Positions 24,901 through 36,000 of a DNA stretch of 64,000 nucleotides are shown piece by piece (position 1 is the stretch's first letter; each line of letters opens with the position of its first letter). The translations under genes and the position numbers were made by a program. Under the pieces are notes generated by a model that ran no database searches, was not told the origin of the DNA, and worked only from the letters and a program-made list of their open reading frames with translations. The DNA comes from Mycteria americana. Lineage: Eukaryota; Chordata; Aves; Ciconiiformes; Ciconiidae. The stretch is from the NCBI RefSeq assembly GCF_035582795.1, contig NC_134373.1, positions 17,692,001 to 17,756,000 of the forward strand, given 5' to 3'.

Positions 24901-27900
24901 AGTATATGCTAGTACTGAAGTTACTTCACCCTTCTGGATTAATTTCTTTTTAATTTACTATTTTTTATTCTTTTAACTTCTGTTTTTAAGGCAGTAGAAT
25001 GGTTAAGTGAACTGCTGGATGCTCTGCTGAAGACACACATCCGATTGGGAGATGATGCTCAAGAAACAAAAGTTTTACTGGAGAAACATCGAAAATTTGT
25101 TGATGTTGCACAGGTGAAATGAATTACTTTTTTAGCAATATGGATTTTGTACAGTTTCAGATCTAAACAGAATTGGTATCTGTATGGACAATCATGGAAC
25201 AGCTGTTACTAGTCTTAATGGTGTGCCTCAATGCTTGAATGAAGAAATCATGATTGCTGGAATTGGTGAGGAGCCTAATGAGATTTAAGTTCTATCAACA
25301 ATAGCGATGCAGCAGTTTACTACCTTAGTTTATTCTGCTTCACATAGGTGATGCAAATCACAAAACATAAGGTTCACATTGACTTTCTTTAAAAGGCATA
25401 TATTTCAAACAGTCTTTATAACGACTTCTGAAGGACTGCAATCAAAATACTGAAATATGGATGAGTCACTTGGTGTCAGTCTATTTTGTGCTGTACTTCA
25501 TGAAACAGAGCCTGTCTTTCTGTTGGTTTTCCAGATAGAGTTGACTGTTGGTGTATGATTGTCCTGCTCGTAGAAGGAGTTTTGGCACTAGCAGAGTTAG
25601 TGGTTGAACAGAACTGACAGCTTTAATTCTTGACTGTAGCAGCCAACTTATGAATCCTGCTGTACAAGAGTACTGAAATTCACTGAAGCTATAGGGCATA
25701 TTTGCACGCCTGTTTGCAAATCTTGAATATGCAAACAGATGCCAGGTGGTACATGTGAAAGAATTTCACTTAAGAATAGAAAGTGTACAAGCTTGGCTGT
25801 TTTCAGGTGCTTTTTCAGATGTATACTGCTTTTAGGAATGTCTGATTCAGACTTGCCAATTAACAGATGTGATATTTTCAAATTGCACCTGTTACACTGG
25901 AACTGATTTTCTCTTTTGATGAATTAGAACTGATGATGACAGGAGGGTAGCTTGCTGTTATAATGATGTGCCACAATGCACCTGGATGCTGGGTGACCAC
26001 AAACATGGTGACAGTGAAGTCAGGGAGATAGTCATCTTGGCAATAGATATCAAGTATCCCATGTAAGATCCAAGCAGCTATTTGATATTTTCAGGAAGCT
26101 CTGTTCTTTTGCCAGTGTGAACACTAGCCAACGGGATTATTTTTAAAATTTTTATTTAAAGAGCAAAAGCCCTGTTTGGTCATTACAGTTTTATTCATAC
26201 TTCAGCAGCATTTTCTAGTAGACCAGTTTACATGCTTTGTGGACCTAAATTGAGGCGGTTTCATAAACTTGTCTGCTGTTGCTTTAAGATGCTAATTAGC
26301 TCCTAAGTTAAATATTGAGTTTTTAGGTGTACTTTTCCATCCTCTCCAACTTCTAGAGTACTTACGACTATGGGAGACAGTTACTGCAGGCAACTGTTGT
26401 CCTGTGCCAGTCCCTGCGATGCACTTCAAGGTCCTCAGGGGACACACTTCCAAGACTGAACAGAGTGTGGAAACAGTTTACAATAACTTCTGAAGAAAGA
26501 GTGTACCGGCTGGAAACAGCTGTTGCATTTCATTCAAGTGCTGAAAAGGTGAGTGTTGTGTTTTTAAGAAGAAAAATTTATCAGAATTTAAGCAAACAGA
26601 ATGTAAGAAAAATGCAGTTGTGGGTTTTTTTTCCTTTGTAAATATAAAAAAAAAAAAGGCGGAAAGAAGAATTTAAGCACATCTTTCCAACTGTTAACTT
26701 CAATACTTAATGCAATTATTGCTTGCATACCTATATTGGTATAGGGCCTGCTTAACAAAAAGGAGAGCAGCCCTGAAGTTCAGGTGCATTGAGTTGGTGT
26801 TGGGAAGAATTTTTTTTTTTAAACTCTTCAGAGAGGAACTCTGATGTTGATCATAAAGCATTTCTTTGTGTGTTTTGGACTGTAATTCTTAAAGGCAAGG
26901 AACATTTCTTGGTTTGTGTTTTTGTGCAAGGTGTAATACAAAGCTATGGCGTTGTTTAAGATCTTTGGAGAGTTAAAAGGAGTATTGCCTTTTAAGTTGT
27001 GTGCATTTTGAATGTGATGTTCTTCTCACAAACTGTGTAAATGAATGAAACTCTCACCAGTTTAGTTTCCATGCGTGCTGTGTTGCTGCATCTTGTATTT
27101 TGCACTTGGAGGGTTTTGGACATGCTTTCTTCAAAACACACCTCTGCCTTGGTGTGGTTTTCACACTCCTGTAACCAAGTGTCTCACCACTGTGCCCAGT
27201 TGGATGATGCTAGAAGCCACAGAGGAGGATGAGCAATCAACAGTGGTGTTATGAGGGATAGCTGCTATTCAGTAACAGCCTGTGGAAGGAGAGGAATGTT
27301 GAGAGTTTTCAAATGCCTGAATTTGAGACAATGTCCATTAATGTAGATCATGAGAGGTAGGGCCTTTTTCGTGCAGGAACCATGCGTTCTGTGAAGTGAT
27401 ACATTTTAGAAAAGCATTTTAGAGTATGTATCTCTAATATTGACAATAAAATTGCATATAACTGCAAAAAAAGCCAACCTTGCACATAGTAAAGAAAATA
27501 AATTCATTGTGTCATTGAAGGAGAGCATGGATGCAAAGTTGATTCATATGCCTCTTGCTTTTATTAATTTCTTGTTTGTATTAATGGAACATAGTTTGAA
27601 TTTTTAGGCATTGGGAGTTGCTGGAGCTTCACAAAAGCAGAAATATATAATCTGTGCTGCCACAGATGGCTGAAAAAAGTTTTACCTGGTACCAAATTAG
27701 AATTCAGTGGTTTATATATTCCTAAAAGAGTTGTCTCGGTCCATCTTAAGAGCATTCTTTCATTATTGTGGTAGTTAATTGCTATGCTTTTAGGCAACCA
27801 TAAGTTTAAAAAGAGTAAATGGATAGCTGATAAAATAATGCTCTTGTTCAAAAACATAATTCTCCTAGCACTATTGTGACATATTAATGAGACTGTGAGG

Positions 27901-30900
27901 AAAATATGCTGTTAATATACATGCTGCTTTGGAAAAAAGTAAGAAGTGGCAGAGGGAGAAGTGGAAGAAAATACAGAACTAAGTACTAGTATTGGGTCCC
28001 AATCCTATCTGGAAACACTTGTGTTCAGACTTTTTTAGTCCCGCCTGTTCTGTGCCAGATGTGGATTTTAGTTTTGAAATGGCTTGTAAGGGGCCCTTTG
28101 TTATTCATGTTTATAGAATAGAATAGACTATTTCAGTTGGAAGGGACCTACAATGATCATCTAGTCCAACTGCCTGACTATTTCAGGGCTGACCAAGTTA
28201 AAGCATGGTGTTAAGGGCATTGTCCAAATGCCTCTTAAACACTGACAGGCTTGGGGTACCTCTAGGAAGCCTGTTCCAGTGTTTGACCACCCTCTTCCTA
28301 ATGTCCAGTCTAAACTTCCCCTAGCTCAGCTTTGAACCATTCCCGTGTGTCCTATCACTGGATACCAGGGAGAAGAGATCAGCACCTCCCTCTCCACTTC
28401 CCCTCCTCAGGAAGCTGTAGAGAGTGACAAGGTTGCCCCTCAGCCTCCTTTTCTCCAAACTAGACAAGCCCAAAGTCCTCAGCTGCTCCTGATAGGGCAT
28501 GCCTTCCAGCCCTTTCACCAGCTTTGTTGCCCTCTTCTGGATGCATTCAAGGACCTTAACATCCTTCTTAAATTGTGGGGCCCAGAACTGCACACAGTAC
28601 TCGAGGTGAGGCCGCACCAACGCTGAATACAGCAGGATAATATTTTCTTCCATTTTATATGACTGTCTTGATGCAGGTTACTATTTTTATGCATTTTATA
28701 TTTGTTGCTGGAATATTGTCTAGCAAGACTATTTTTTCTTTTTTGTTCCCTCTTAGAAGTAATGTAAAAAGTTCTAGTACAGAACAGTAGTAGCCCTGAA
28801 CTATCTTCTCAGTGTAGCTTAATATTTTCCTTTCTTGAATTATATGAATATTTCAATTGATCTCGTACAAATGTGGCAGTGAAGATGCTGAAAGAGCATT
28901 CACTCTGCCAGTTAACAGCACTTAAAAAACTGCATGCTATCCCTTGTCTACTTTATTCTGCATTTCCTTATTTTTCTTTTAACAGATTTTGCAAGAATGT
29001 CCAGAGCAGCCTGAAGCTTTTAATGAAATGGAGCAATTTGATGAAATTGAGGCAGTTGGGAAATCGCTGTTGGACAGACTAACAGTGCCTGTAGTTTATC
29101 CCGATGGGTATGAAAAATGTTTTTCTAATACCTACTGAATATGCTTTTGGTAAAGTTTCATAATAGTCTTGTATGCAGAAGAATCCTGAATGCTTATTGC
29201 TGAAATTAAAAAGGCAGCACACTAATACTCATTAAAAATTCTTTCCCATCTTTTCACAGAAAGCAGGCAGGTCCAGTTTCAAACTTTCCAAAGACAACGT
29301 GCCCACTTTTTCAAAGTAGTTACTTTTTCACGTTCAGTAATTATTAGATTTATGCAGTCTTTACATCAGCAAAGTGTGTAGAAGTAACAGAATAATGACC
29401 AGTCCCAATCTCTTAGCCCTGAAAAAAGATATCAGATTTGAATCATAGTATTTTGATTAATTTATTTGCAATTCTATCTGAAGTCTTAAGCCGGTACATT
29501 GAAGATAAATTTACATTTGATTTATTAAGCAAATAAAACAGTATTTCCCTTATGAGCTATTCATACTAATTTAAAATTGGTGGCTGTCTTGAGCTACAAA
29601 AGCAAATTGAATTTGGAATCTCAGCCATAATAAAACTCAGTTCTCTGTTCAGTGAAATACACTTGTCCATTGTGATGCTGAGCTTGTAGTTAATTCCTTC
29701 TAGCTGAGTATAATGAAGCCTTGGAACTAGTCACTGGGTGTGTAGGATCCCGCACCATAGTGAATGAGATCTGAAATCAATGTTTTGAATTAGAAGCTGA
29801 AACCTTATGAGATGGTATCAGGCAACTGCATTATGGGTTACTTGAAGTCGATCTGAAAAATACAGTTACAGGAAGCTGGTCATGAAAATTAATTTTCTGT
29901 CATCTTATTTCCAAAATACCATGTTCCCTATGCAGTGCAGTTTCCTTCAGTAAGGAGTGCTACCCATGAAGATGGGTTGAGGCCTGAACTAGTAGTGATT
30001 TTTACTGCCCTTTCAGTAGTGTATTTGAAAATAGGAGGATTTCATATCTCTGAGGAAAAAAAAAAAAAAAACAAACCCCAAGAAGTGTGTTACGTTGTTT
30101 GAAGTACTTTGGTATAACTTTTGTATAGCAGATTTTAGTGACCTGGTAAAAGTAGCAACTGTTACTTATTCTTAAAACCGATGTAATGTGTAGATAGACT
30201 ATTAAAGTAAAAACAAACATTAGAGAAAGCTCCCCATGAAAGAAGGCGCTTGCAACACTTTGAGGTTTGAGTCCTAACACAATGCTCCTATAGTTATAGG
30301 TATATATACACACACCTGTATTTTAGGCAGACTGACTGAATCCTGAACATTATTTCTGACCCGTCTGGCATTTCAGCAGAGTTCTATGTGTCCCCCTTCT
30401 CAAAAGTGCGATCTTAGCTGCCCTAATCCCAGGATCCCCTGCTCGTCATCCCTAGGCATTCTATTTTTGAAGCATTTAACAAACAATTTGCAGAAGGTTC
30501 ATTCATTAGTAGAAATAGTTTAAGAAATGTAGGAATGCACAGAATGTCGTACAAGGCTTGGAGGCATCTTCATCAGCCTCTTTACCACTTCAGACTTTTG
30601 TCAGTATCTTCTTGGAAGTCCAGGTCACTGTTCCCTGTCCTGCTCATGGCTTCTAATCTGCATCAGGAAAAACATCTGCCCATACTCTGATCCTGTGCAC
30701 AGTTGTGCAGTCTGTTGTCTTTGGACTTCCCTAGTCAAACTAGTCCATTCCTGTGTGAAATAACTTTTTCTGTCTGCTTATGCCTGTCCCCCGACTCTGT
30801 CCAAAGTCCTTTGTCCTACCGCCATTTCCGAAGTCTTCAACGTCTGTGCTTTGTAATTAGATTTGATACCTGTTCTTCTTCTGAAACATGTATTCTGTTC

Positions 30901-31596
30901 AAATCCCCCTTTTGCTGACAGCTTGGTTAGTGGTTTCCCTAACATTTCAGCTGTTCTTTTGTTGTATTTGAATGGGGGAAATCAGCTTACACAGCCATGT
31001 GTTCTTTTCAGTTTGAGAGATAGATGACGCAATTTGACAGCATGTGGCTGACTTCACATACACAGAGTCTTTCAATAATGCAGCAATTGTATAGCCTCAG
31101 AATTCATGTATAGCCAGATTTCCTTGATTGTCATAGTACTCAAAACTGCCAGACTGACTTGGGGGATAGCCAGAGGATGGCAGTAAAAAATAGTGTTAGG
31201 AAGTATCTAGTATAGAACAGCGCCCTGCTGTTGAGAGAATCTTTTGGGTATAAAAGGGTCATTTAGTATTTGTAATAATTTCATCAAGATCTGCTGTCAA
31301 GTCTCATCACTGACTCTCCAAAGCATTTTAAAGGTGGCTTTTAAATTTCAAGAGGGAAAAAGTGCCTTTTTTTCTTACCTGCTTTGTGTTTTCTAGTGCC
31401 ATTCACATGTATATTCACACACTGTCTTACTTTTCACTGATAACTTTTTATGGGTTTTTTTTTTAGGTCTGAGCAGTACTTTGGGAGCCCAAGTGATATG
31501 GCTTCTGCAGCAGAACACATTAGAGAGAAGCTGAAGCTAGTTAGCCTGAAAAAGCAGCAGCTGAGACAACCAGAAGCCACTACCCCGGAGAGCTAA
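6864..31596 (+). CDS. SESTD1: SESTD1, 3' thirteen coding exons (SEC14 and spectrin domain-containing 1)
   Basis: Partial gene; the 5' exons lie before the window. Coding exons: 6864-6977, 9170-9267, 9678-9733, 12251-12462, 16220-16342, 19729-19923, 20542-20656, 21840-21999, 24591-24672, 24991-25113, 26357-26548, 28986-29107, 31467-31596. The joined frame is open: 1722 nt, 573 residues plus TAA. Human SESTD1 is 696 residues as I remember it, so this equals residues 124-696 with no indel. All introns are GT-AG, with matched phases 0,2,1,0,0,0,1,2,0,0,0,2. Domains by that numbering are the end of the CRAL-TRIO/SEC14-like domain (to about 153), then spectrin repeats near 275-378, 381-494 and 500-602. 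Known family role: a cytosolic adaptor that binds phospholipids, associates with TRPC4/5 channels, and works with Dact1/Vangl2 in planar cell polarity. Near identity to mammalian SESTD1 indicates strong purifying selection. Confidence 0.96.
9170..9267 (+). CDS. SESTD1: SESTD1 exon: SEC14-to-spectrin linker, part 1
   Basis: 98 nt, phase 0 in and phase 2 out, starting V-F-E-K-F-T-K and ending Q-Q-E-K-E with an arginine codon (ag|a) split across the intron. Acceptor cttatttag, donor gtgtgt. The linker is rich in S, N, D and E, as in the family. Human numbering about 162-194. Confidence 0.93.
9416..9459. repeat. (GT)n run leading into a perfect hairpin
   Basis: A (GT)7 run (9416-9429) runs into a hairpin with arms tgtagatggatgctc (9427-9441) and gagcatccatctaca (9446-9460). 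They are perfect 15-nt reverse complements around a 4-nt loop. It lies in the intron 150 bp after the preceding exon. Confidence 0.85.
9610..9673 (+). repeat. 26-bp direct duplication ending at a 3' splice site
   Basis: The same 26 bp (starting attaataatgtgtttgttac and ending tttatt) occurs at 9610-9635 and 9648-9673, 38 bp apart. The second copy forms the pyrimidine-rich part of the acceptor used at 9677. The first copy is followed by ttatttag, a second potential acceptor at 9638. Confidence 0.9.
9678..9733 (+). CDS. SESTD1: SESTD1 exon: linker, part 2 (56-nt exon)
   Basis: The shortest exon seen: phase 2 in, phase 1 out, encoding (R)[18 protein letters not shown](G). The glycine codon is split g|gt. 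The acceptor is actttattcaag, made from a locally duplicated sequence, and the donor gtatag is weak. Joining the neighbouring exons through this one restores the family sequence exactly, which fixes the boundaries. The next intron (about 2.5 kb) is featureless. Confidence 0.92.
12251..12462 (+). CDS. SESTD1: SESTD1 exon: pre-spectrin helix region
   Basis: 212 nt, phase 1 in and phase 0 out, 70 full codons (human about 214-283). It runs from [10 protein letters not shown] through S-W-S-P-M-D-D-E to E-I-Q-Q-K-V-M-Q. Long heptad-like charged stretches lead into spectrin repeat 1. Donor gtaagc. Read-through into the intron would stay open to 12597, but the residues beyond 12462 do not resemble the family. 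The 3.75-kb intron that follows contains only AT-rich unique DNA and an AT-rich repeat at 15436-15482. Confidence 0.96.
15436..15482. repeat. AT-rich direct and inverted repeat
   Basis: Two copies of ttatcataaaat (15436-15447 and 15471-15482) flank a self-complementary A/T block of about 23 bp. Probably local slippage. Confidence 0.7.
16220..16342 (+). CDS. SESTD1: SESTD1 exon: first half of spectrin repeat 1
   Basis: 123 nt, 41 codons, phase 0-0, starting V-V-N-W-L-E-G-P-G and ending I-E-S-Q-H-S. Trp at exon position 4, Gly at 20, Leu at 29 and His at 33 match positions in two other 123-nt exons of this window (24991-25113 and 52688-52810). Acceptor attgacag, donor gtgaga. The following 3.4-kb intron holds an A/C-rich run near 17070-17105 and the G/T-rich tract at 18008-18092. 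Confidence 0.96.
18008..18092 (+). repeat. G/T-rich low-complexity tract
   Basis: About 85 bp of T and G with G-runs of 7 and 5. It resembles the reverse complement of the A/C tracts elsewhere in the window. Confidence 0.75.
19729..19923 (+). CDS. SESTD1: SESTD1 exon: second half of spectrin repeat 1
   Basis: 195 nt, 65 codons, phase 0-0, from [10 protein letters not shown] to L-E-F-H-S-V-A-Q-D (human about 325-389). It is almost wholly helical, with coiled-coil-like heptads such as the L-K-A-L-Q-Q-Q-L stretch. Acceptor gtgtttgtag, donor gtaagt. Confidence 0.96.
20542..20656 (+). CDS. SESTD1: SESTD1 exon: start of spectrin repeat 2
   Basis: 115 nt, phase 0 in and phase 1 out, from [10 protein letters not shown] to L-E-D-K-L-K-S-V, with a split aspartate codon. 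Acceptor ttttcattttag, donor gtaagc. Human numbering about 390-427. Confidence 0.95.
20712..20812 (+). repeat. Poly-A and A/C-rich tract
   Basis: C-rich lead, an A run of about 24, then about 50 bp of A/C only. It lies 56 bp downstream of an exon. No upstream cDNA-like sequence is present, so it is not a processed pseudogene tail. Confidence 0.8.
21190..21243 (-). mobile_element. CR1 LINE 3'-end stub
   Basis: The plus strand shows atagaatagaatatttcag and ttggaagggacctacaatga followed by tcacctagtcca. This is the reverse complement of a CR1 3' terminus with its tandem tail, severely 5'-truncated to about 55 bp. It is the same subfamily as the copy at 28113. Confidence 0.8.
21840..21999 (+). 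CDS. SESTD1: SESTD1 exon: spectrin repeat 2, middle
   Basis: 160 nt, phase 1 in and phase 2 out, covering (D)[10 protein letters not shown] to M-Q-L-R-K-Q(R). It contains the conserved N-Q-A-S-W-A-Y-G-K and I-E-N-K-E-N-V segments (human about 429-480). Its acceptor has a very long polypyrimidine stretch of about 30 nt. The next intron (about 2.6 kb) contains nothing recognisable. Confidence 0.96.
24591..24672 (+). CDS. SESTD1: SESTD1 exon: end of spectrin repeat 2
   Basis: 82 nt, phase 2 in and phase 0 out, encoding 27 full codons from [10 protein letters not shown] to C-E-E-D-A-A-Q. The split arginine codon (ag|g) is completed by its first base. Acceptor ctgtttaag, donor gtatgg. Confidence 0.95.
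24991..25113 (+). CDS. SESTD1: SESTD1 exon: first half of spectrin repeat 3
   Basis: 123 nt, 41 codons, phase 0-0, from A-V-E-W-L-S-E-L-L to K-F-V-D-V-A-Q. It carries W4, G20, E25-T26-K27, L29-L30 and H33 by exon position. The same positions are conserved without gaps in the CCDC141 exon at 52688-52810. Acceptor gtttttaag, donor gtgaaa. Confidence 0.96.
26357..26548 (+). CDS. SESTD1: SESTD1 exon: second half of spectrin repeat 3
   Basis: 192 nt, 64 codons, phase 0-0, from [10 protein letters not shown] to F-H-S-S-A-E-K (human about 550-613). It contains the family stretch R-C-T-S-R-S-S-G-D. Acceptor acttctag, donor gtgagt. The following 2.4-kb intron contains the CR1 copy at 28113-28655. Confidence 0.96.
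28113..28655 (-). mobile_element. CR1 LINE, 5'-truncated, antisense to SESTD1
   Basis: About 540 bp. At its left edge is the tandem tail (atagaatagaatag at 28113-28126) followed by the CR1 3' UTR signature ttggaagggacctacaatga. To the right, the minus strand encodes the C-terminal part of a CR1 reverse transcriptase ORF (28653-28321, about 110 codons), recognisable from [22 protein letters not shown] and S-D-R-T-H-G-N-G. That frame is interrupted at 28321-28323, so the copy is dead. The long intact stretch and clean tail make it the youngest CR1 here. Confidence 0.93.
28986..29107 (+). CDS. SESTD1: SESTD1 exon: post-spectrin acidic region
   Basis: 122 nt, phase 0 in and phase 2 out, from I-L-Q-E-C-P-E-Q-P to V-V-Y-P-D(G). 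An acidic stretch (E-M-E-Q-F-D-E-I-E) is followed by [12 protein letters not shown]. Acceptor ttcttttaacag, donor gtatga. The next intron (about 2.36 kb) has no recognisable element. Confidence 0.95.
31467..31596 (+). CDS. SESTD1: SESTD1 terminal coding exon
   Basis: 130 nt, phase 2 in. It encodes [10 protein letters not shown] to T-T-P-E-S and stops at TAA (31594-31596). The C-terminal tail is basic and helical ([15 protein letters not shown]). The acceptor follows a long T tract (ggtttttttttttag). Confidence 0.96.
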
Positions 31597-32215
31597 TACT
31601 GACCCTTGTCTATGAATTCATAATAGGACTTCAATTTGTAATCCAGCATGTTGTTTGCATATTACAGAATTTGGCATAATATATTAAAATGCATTTCACA
31701 GCCGTTAAAGTCTCATCTTTTTTTTCCCAAGTAAATGTTCTCAGCATCTTAACACTGTACATCTATCAAGCCATAATTATTTAACATGCTATGAAACCAT
31801 AGACTCCAAGTATCTTATGAAAAGGAACTGTAAACTTTGCACTGAAATTTGCTGTAAAGCTTTACCTGACCTGTCAGCTGCTTCTTAGTTAAACAGCTGA
31901 TGCAAGCTTTGGATGGTGCTAATGAAAGTTTTAGGAGTTCCATATTATGAATTTGTTGTTCTTTGCTTCCCCCTATGCCCAGGTGATGTAGTAATTTTAG
32001 ACTGTAGGTAAAGTTCCTGCAGTGTAGACAGTGGTGACCCTATAATTTTAATTTGAAATACTTAAAAAAAAAAAAAAAATCATTTTTATTGTGCCAGTAT
32101 GCAACCTGCCCATCAATTCTTTGATATATCAAATTCATTAAACAGATGTTTTCCTATTTGTATTGATAATGTATTAAAAGCTGTTTGTGCTTAATAAAAA
32201 TCATCTTTTTAAAGT
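31597..32215 (+). other. SESTD1: SESTD1 3' UTR to first poly(A) site
   Basis: AT-rich unique sequence between the stop codon and the first canonical AATAAA. The end is estimated at about 17-20 nt after the hexamer. A genomic A-run at 32065-32079 could cause internal priming in oligo-dT data. Longer 3' UTR isoforms are possible, since another AATAAA lies at 33038. Confidence 0.65.
32193..32198 (+). terminator. SESTD1: Poly(A) signal AATAAA for SESTD1
   Basis: Canonical hexamer about 600 bp after the stop. It is followed by a GU/U-rich stretch around 32250-32285, as expected for a cleavage site. Confidence 0.7.
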
Positions 32216-33037
32216 CTAATATAAATCTCTTCTGGTCTGTATTCACAAATGTCATTTGTGTTATATTTTTGTGATAAGTGGTAGTAAAAATCATCACCCC
32301 CCCAATATATTTACGAAGTCTGTATAACTTTTCATACAAAATACTCTTTAACACACTGCAGCTATAAGGGGAACTGCTCTTGAACTATTATTAATAGGAG
32401 TGAGAGTCTGTGTTATTTTTTATTTTCTGATAGCAGTACTTACACAAGATAGTATGTGCATAAGTCAGTGTTATATTAATAATAGTTTTGTTCCCATGTA
32501 AGACTGGTACGTATCTCTTGTGCTTCATTTCCAAGTCTTGTTTCCCTTTGAATGGAGAATCTTGAATAATGTGAATATCCCCTGGTAGAATAATGTGAGT
32601 ATCCCTTTGAGGTTAAAGATTTTCATCTAAGGAAAAATGATTAACATGAAGTTCATGAACAACTTAAAACCATGAGATTAGTAATAAAATGAAATTTATT
32701 GAGAGAAGGGAACTGGATTGAAACAAAATCAGCTGTGTGCATAATTTAGTTAACTTCGTACACTTCAGGATTTAATCTGGATAAATTCAGTATTATATTT
32801 ACTGGAAGATGGTGTGGTATCCAACCATTTTAGAATACTATGTGTGAAACAAACAACTGTAGGTCTAAGTACCTTATGTTATCTCACTATATTTTGCTCA
32901 CAGTAAAGATAATGCTCTCTTCCTGCAGGCATTGTTATTACTCTGCAGGTTTTCTTGATGGATCTGTTAGTCAAATATTATATTTACTTATTTGTTTCAG
33001 TTTTTCCACATTTTCTCCATGGGAAAGCGATGTGACA

Positions 33038-33043
33038 AATAAA
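33038..33043 (+). terminator. Possible distal poly(A) signal
   Basis: AATAAA followed within 14 nt by a genomic A-run (33057-33067). It could serve a longer SESTD1 3' UTR. Confidence 0.35.
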
Positions 33044-36000
33044 CCAATTTCTCTATAAAAAAAAAAATTCAAATTCAATGGCTTCTCTGTAACTTCATTG
33101 ATAAAGGTATTTTTTTTTTCTTCTCAGTATTTTTGCAGAGGAAGTCCAATTATTTTTTGATGCATTTGATGCAATGGTACAATATTACTAGTTTAAAACC
33201 AACTGAAGTTTCACAGACCTTATTTATAAAGAGACTTTTTCAATATAATCTTTAAAAATTTAATTTAGTTGTTCAATTCCATTTGAGAAAGCTGCTGTTA
33301 CTATGGCTAGTATTTGGATGAGATAAATTTACTTAGAACTCAAACATGAAAAATCTGCATATATTTAATACAAAGCACAAACACAAAAGTAAATTAAGAT
33401 TATAGTCATTAACAAGCACTGTGTCTCCAATTCTGCATTTGTTTGTAAATCGAATCTACTTACAGTAAATAACAGTCTGCAGTATAAAAATACCATTAAA
33501 ATATTAATTTACAGTAATCACTAATTACACTAAGATTATTTGCAGGTTTTTATTTTATTTTTTTATTCTATTTTTATTCTGTTTAGGGACTCAATAATGT
33601 ATGCAAAACCAGAGCAGTATCAGAAGCTCCTCATTCATGTGACAGCTGTGTGCACAACTTGGAACTGATGACTGTTCACCCTAATAACCCCGACATTAAT
33701 TTTGGCTCTGTGATTGAAGTCCAATCTTGAAGCTGTTCTTATCTGTTATCCGGCATTCCTAGAGGCCAGTGGATTCTGACTTCCATCCTATTGTCTCTAA
33801 TCGAGTCTCTGATATAACCCCTTGGGGTAAGGTGCTATTTACCAGCACTTTGTGATTTGCCCATTTTCTGTGTATCGGGAATGATGGCAGTAGTTTTCTA
33901 GGTCATTTTGCATGAGTCTGATATTTCTGAATCCTTCCTATGAACTCTGAGACTTCCTATCTTACTGAAAGAATGAAATAAACACCATCTGTTAAGAATA
34001 CTGTTGAATGTAACTAATTGAGAGAGAGATTTTTGTGCTGGTCTTCCTTTAGTTAGTCTATGATCTATGGTTATACTTGCTACTGAACCTTTAGAAATGT
34101 ACAACCCTTAATAGCATACAAAGTCAATGAGATATATGGAGACGTGCTAAAAGGCAAAACTGTGCTCAAGTAATCTGTTGTTACTCGTCTGTGCAGGTAC
34201 TACTGCAAGTAGTAGTGGTGGCTCTACCTGTGACTCTTGCGCTGCACTTTTTGGTAGCAAAAACAATTCAAACAACGGAGTTCCAAAAGATGCAAATATG
34301 TTGGGGTTTTTTTTTTAACATAAATCACCTGCAGTGAGGGATACGGTGCTACATGTAAGATGGGGAGGTACCGATAGAACAGGTAAGGATTGATTGTAGT
34401 TGTTATACTCCCAAGTATATTAATGACTAATGACTTGGAAGTGATGGAGTCAACCCTCTTCCATGGTAATGAAATCAATAATGAGAATTTCTAAGTTCCT
34501 GTTAGCTAAATTTGGAGGTATTTGAAATGTTTCAAAATATGGTAAGCATTTTGTTACTCTTTCTGGTAATGTAATCCTGAGTGTGTGTTTTGTGACAGTG
34601 AGCAGCATTGGAATGGTGATCAGCTCAGTAGGTGTCATCCATTTTTATTAGGGCATCAGTTGGATAGACTGGCAGTCATATAAAATGCCTATATTTATAA
34701 ACTCTTTCAGTTGTGAAAGGTGTGTAGGCGTTTGTATTAGTTTCCATAAAAATGTTTGATTCTGTTTACTGTGTGACTTTGTATTGTGATTAGTAGGGCT
34801 AATGGGGTTAATTTTTTCTTCAAAAAACAGGTTTGCACCATGGAGACCTGTATGGCTTGTGTGACTGACTTAGCGTTCAAATGGAGTTACTTTCAAATAG
34901 AGTTACAGCAGTGGATGGAGAAGGGTTTGTGTGTGCAGTGGGATTGTATAGCACTTCTTATACCATCGTGCTAGCCTAAGGATATCAGTGCTAGCTGACA
35001 AAAAGATAGAGGGAAAAATTTTTCCATCACAGTTAAAAATAAAAGAAGTTACCAGTAGGTCATGATCACAAAGAGAGGTTGTCATGAGCTTTCAACAACA
35101 GTAACGACATATAATGATGTTATGTTAACCTCCAGTTTCCTGAATTCTTTCTACAGGATAATTTTAATCTGTGTAAGGCATTTATTAGGAAGGAGGAAGA
35201 AAGGAAGCTTTTGGAGCTACAGATGAAATTCTGTAATAGCACATTGTGAGCTCTGGAGCTAAAATGCTAAGAAACGGGGATGAAAGCAAAGATTTGGTGA
35301 TTCCTAACTTCTGAAGTCTATCCCTCATATCTCTTCAGACTCTTGTAACAGTAAAAAGGGAGTCAACACTGTGAAAATGCTTAGTTACATTAGACTTCTG
35401 TTCTAATTTAAAGAAAATAATCAGAAGGTTGGTCTAAGCATACAAGATCTCAGCCCATATGTATGTAATAGCTGCAAAAGCACCTGAATGTGAACTGCAG
35501 GGCCAAAAACTGTTCAAGTATCTGGAATTTACATAACATCAAGGTAATTAATTCATGATCTCTTTGGAGAGGTGTCTGTTGTCTTTTTCAGGTTTGTGGA
35601 AAAGTGATATGCTCTGAAAGAAGATACAAATAGACAAGCAGTTATATTACTTCTGGTTCAAACTTGCACAGTCATTTTGAATCTGGGTAGACTGAGTCTT
35701 TGCCATAGTGTGTCATTTCCACAATTTCCTAATACGTAACAACCAAAGTGCAGGTTATTGCAGAGTTACTTCTGGGGAATCGAAATCAGATGTTAGAAAA
35801 GTACACGGGCTATCACTGTAAAATCATTGGTTCCTATAATCATCCCACTTTTGTTTCCTCCACTTAAATAGTCCCATCGTTGTAGTACTGATGCCTGTCA
35901 CGACTGCATCTTAATTGAAAATTATATGAAAAATTGACTAATTGTATGCCTTTTGCAAGGATATGGAGTCAAGGAGTTCTTCAAGATGTTTTTCATCTGA

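Noticed and set aside
25926..26000. Box C/D snoRNA-like gatgatga motif in a SESTD1 intron
   Set aside because: No convincing terminal stem, D box placement or guide pairing could be established by eye.
28321..28653. 110-codon minus-strand reading frame
   Set aside because: It is the degraded reverse-transcriptase C-terminus of the CR1 insertion, not a host gene.
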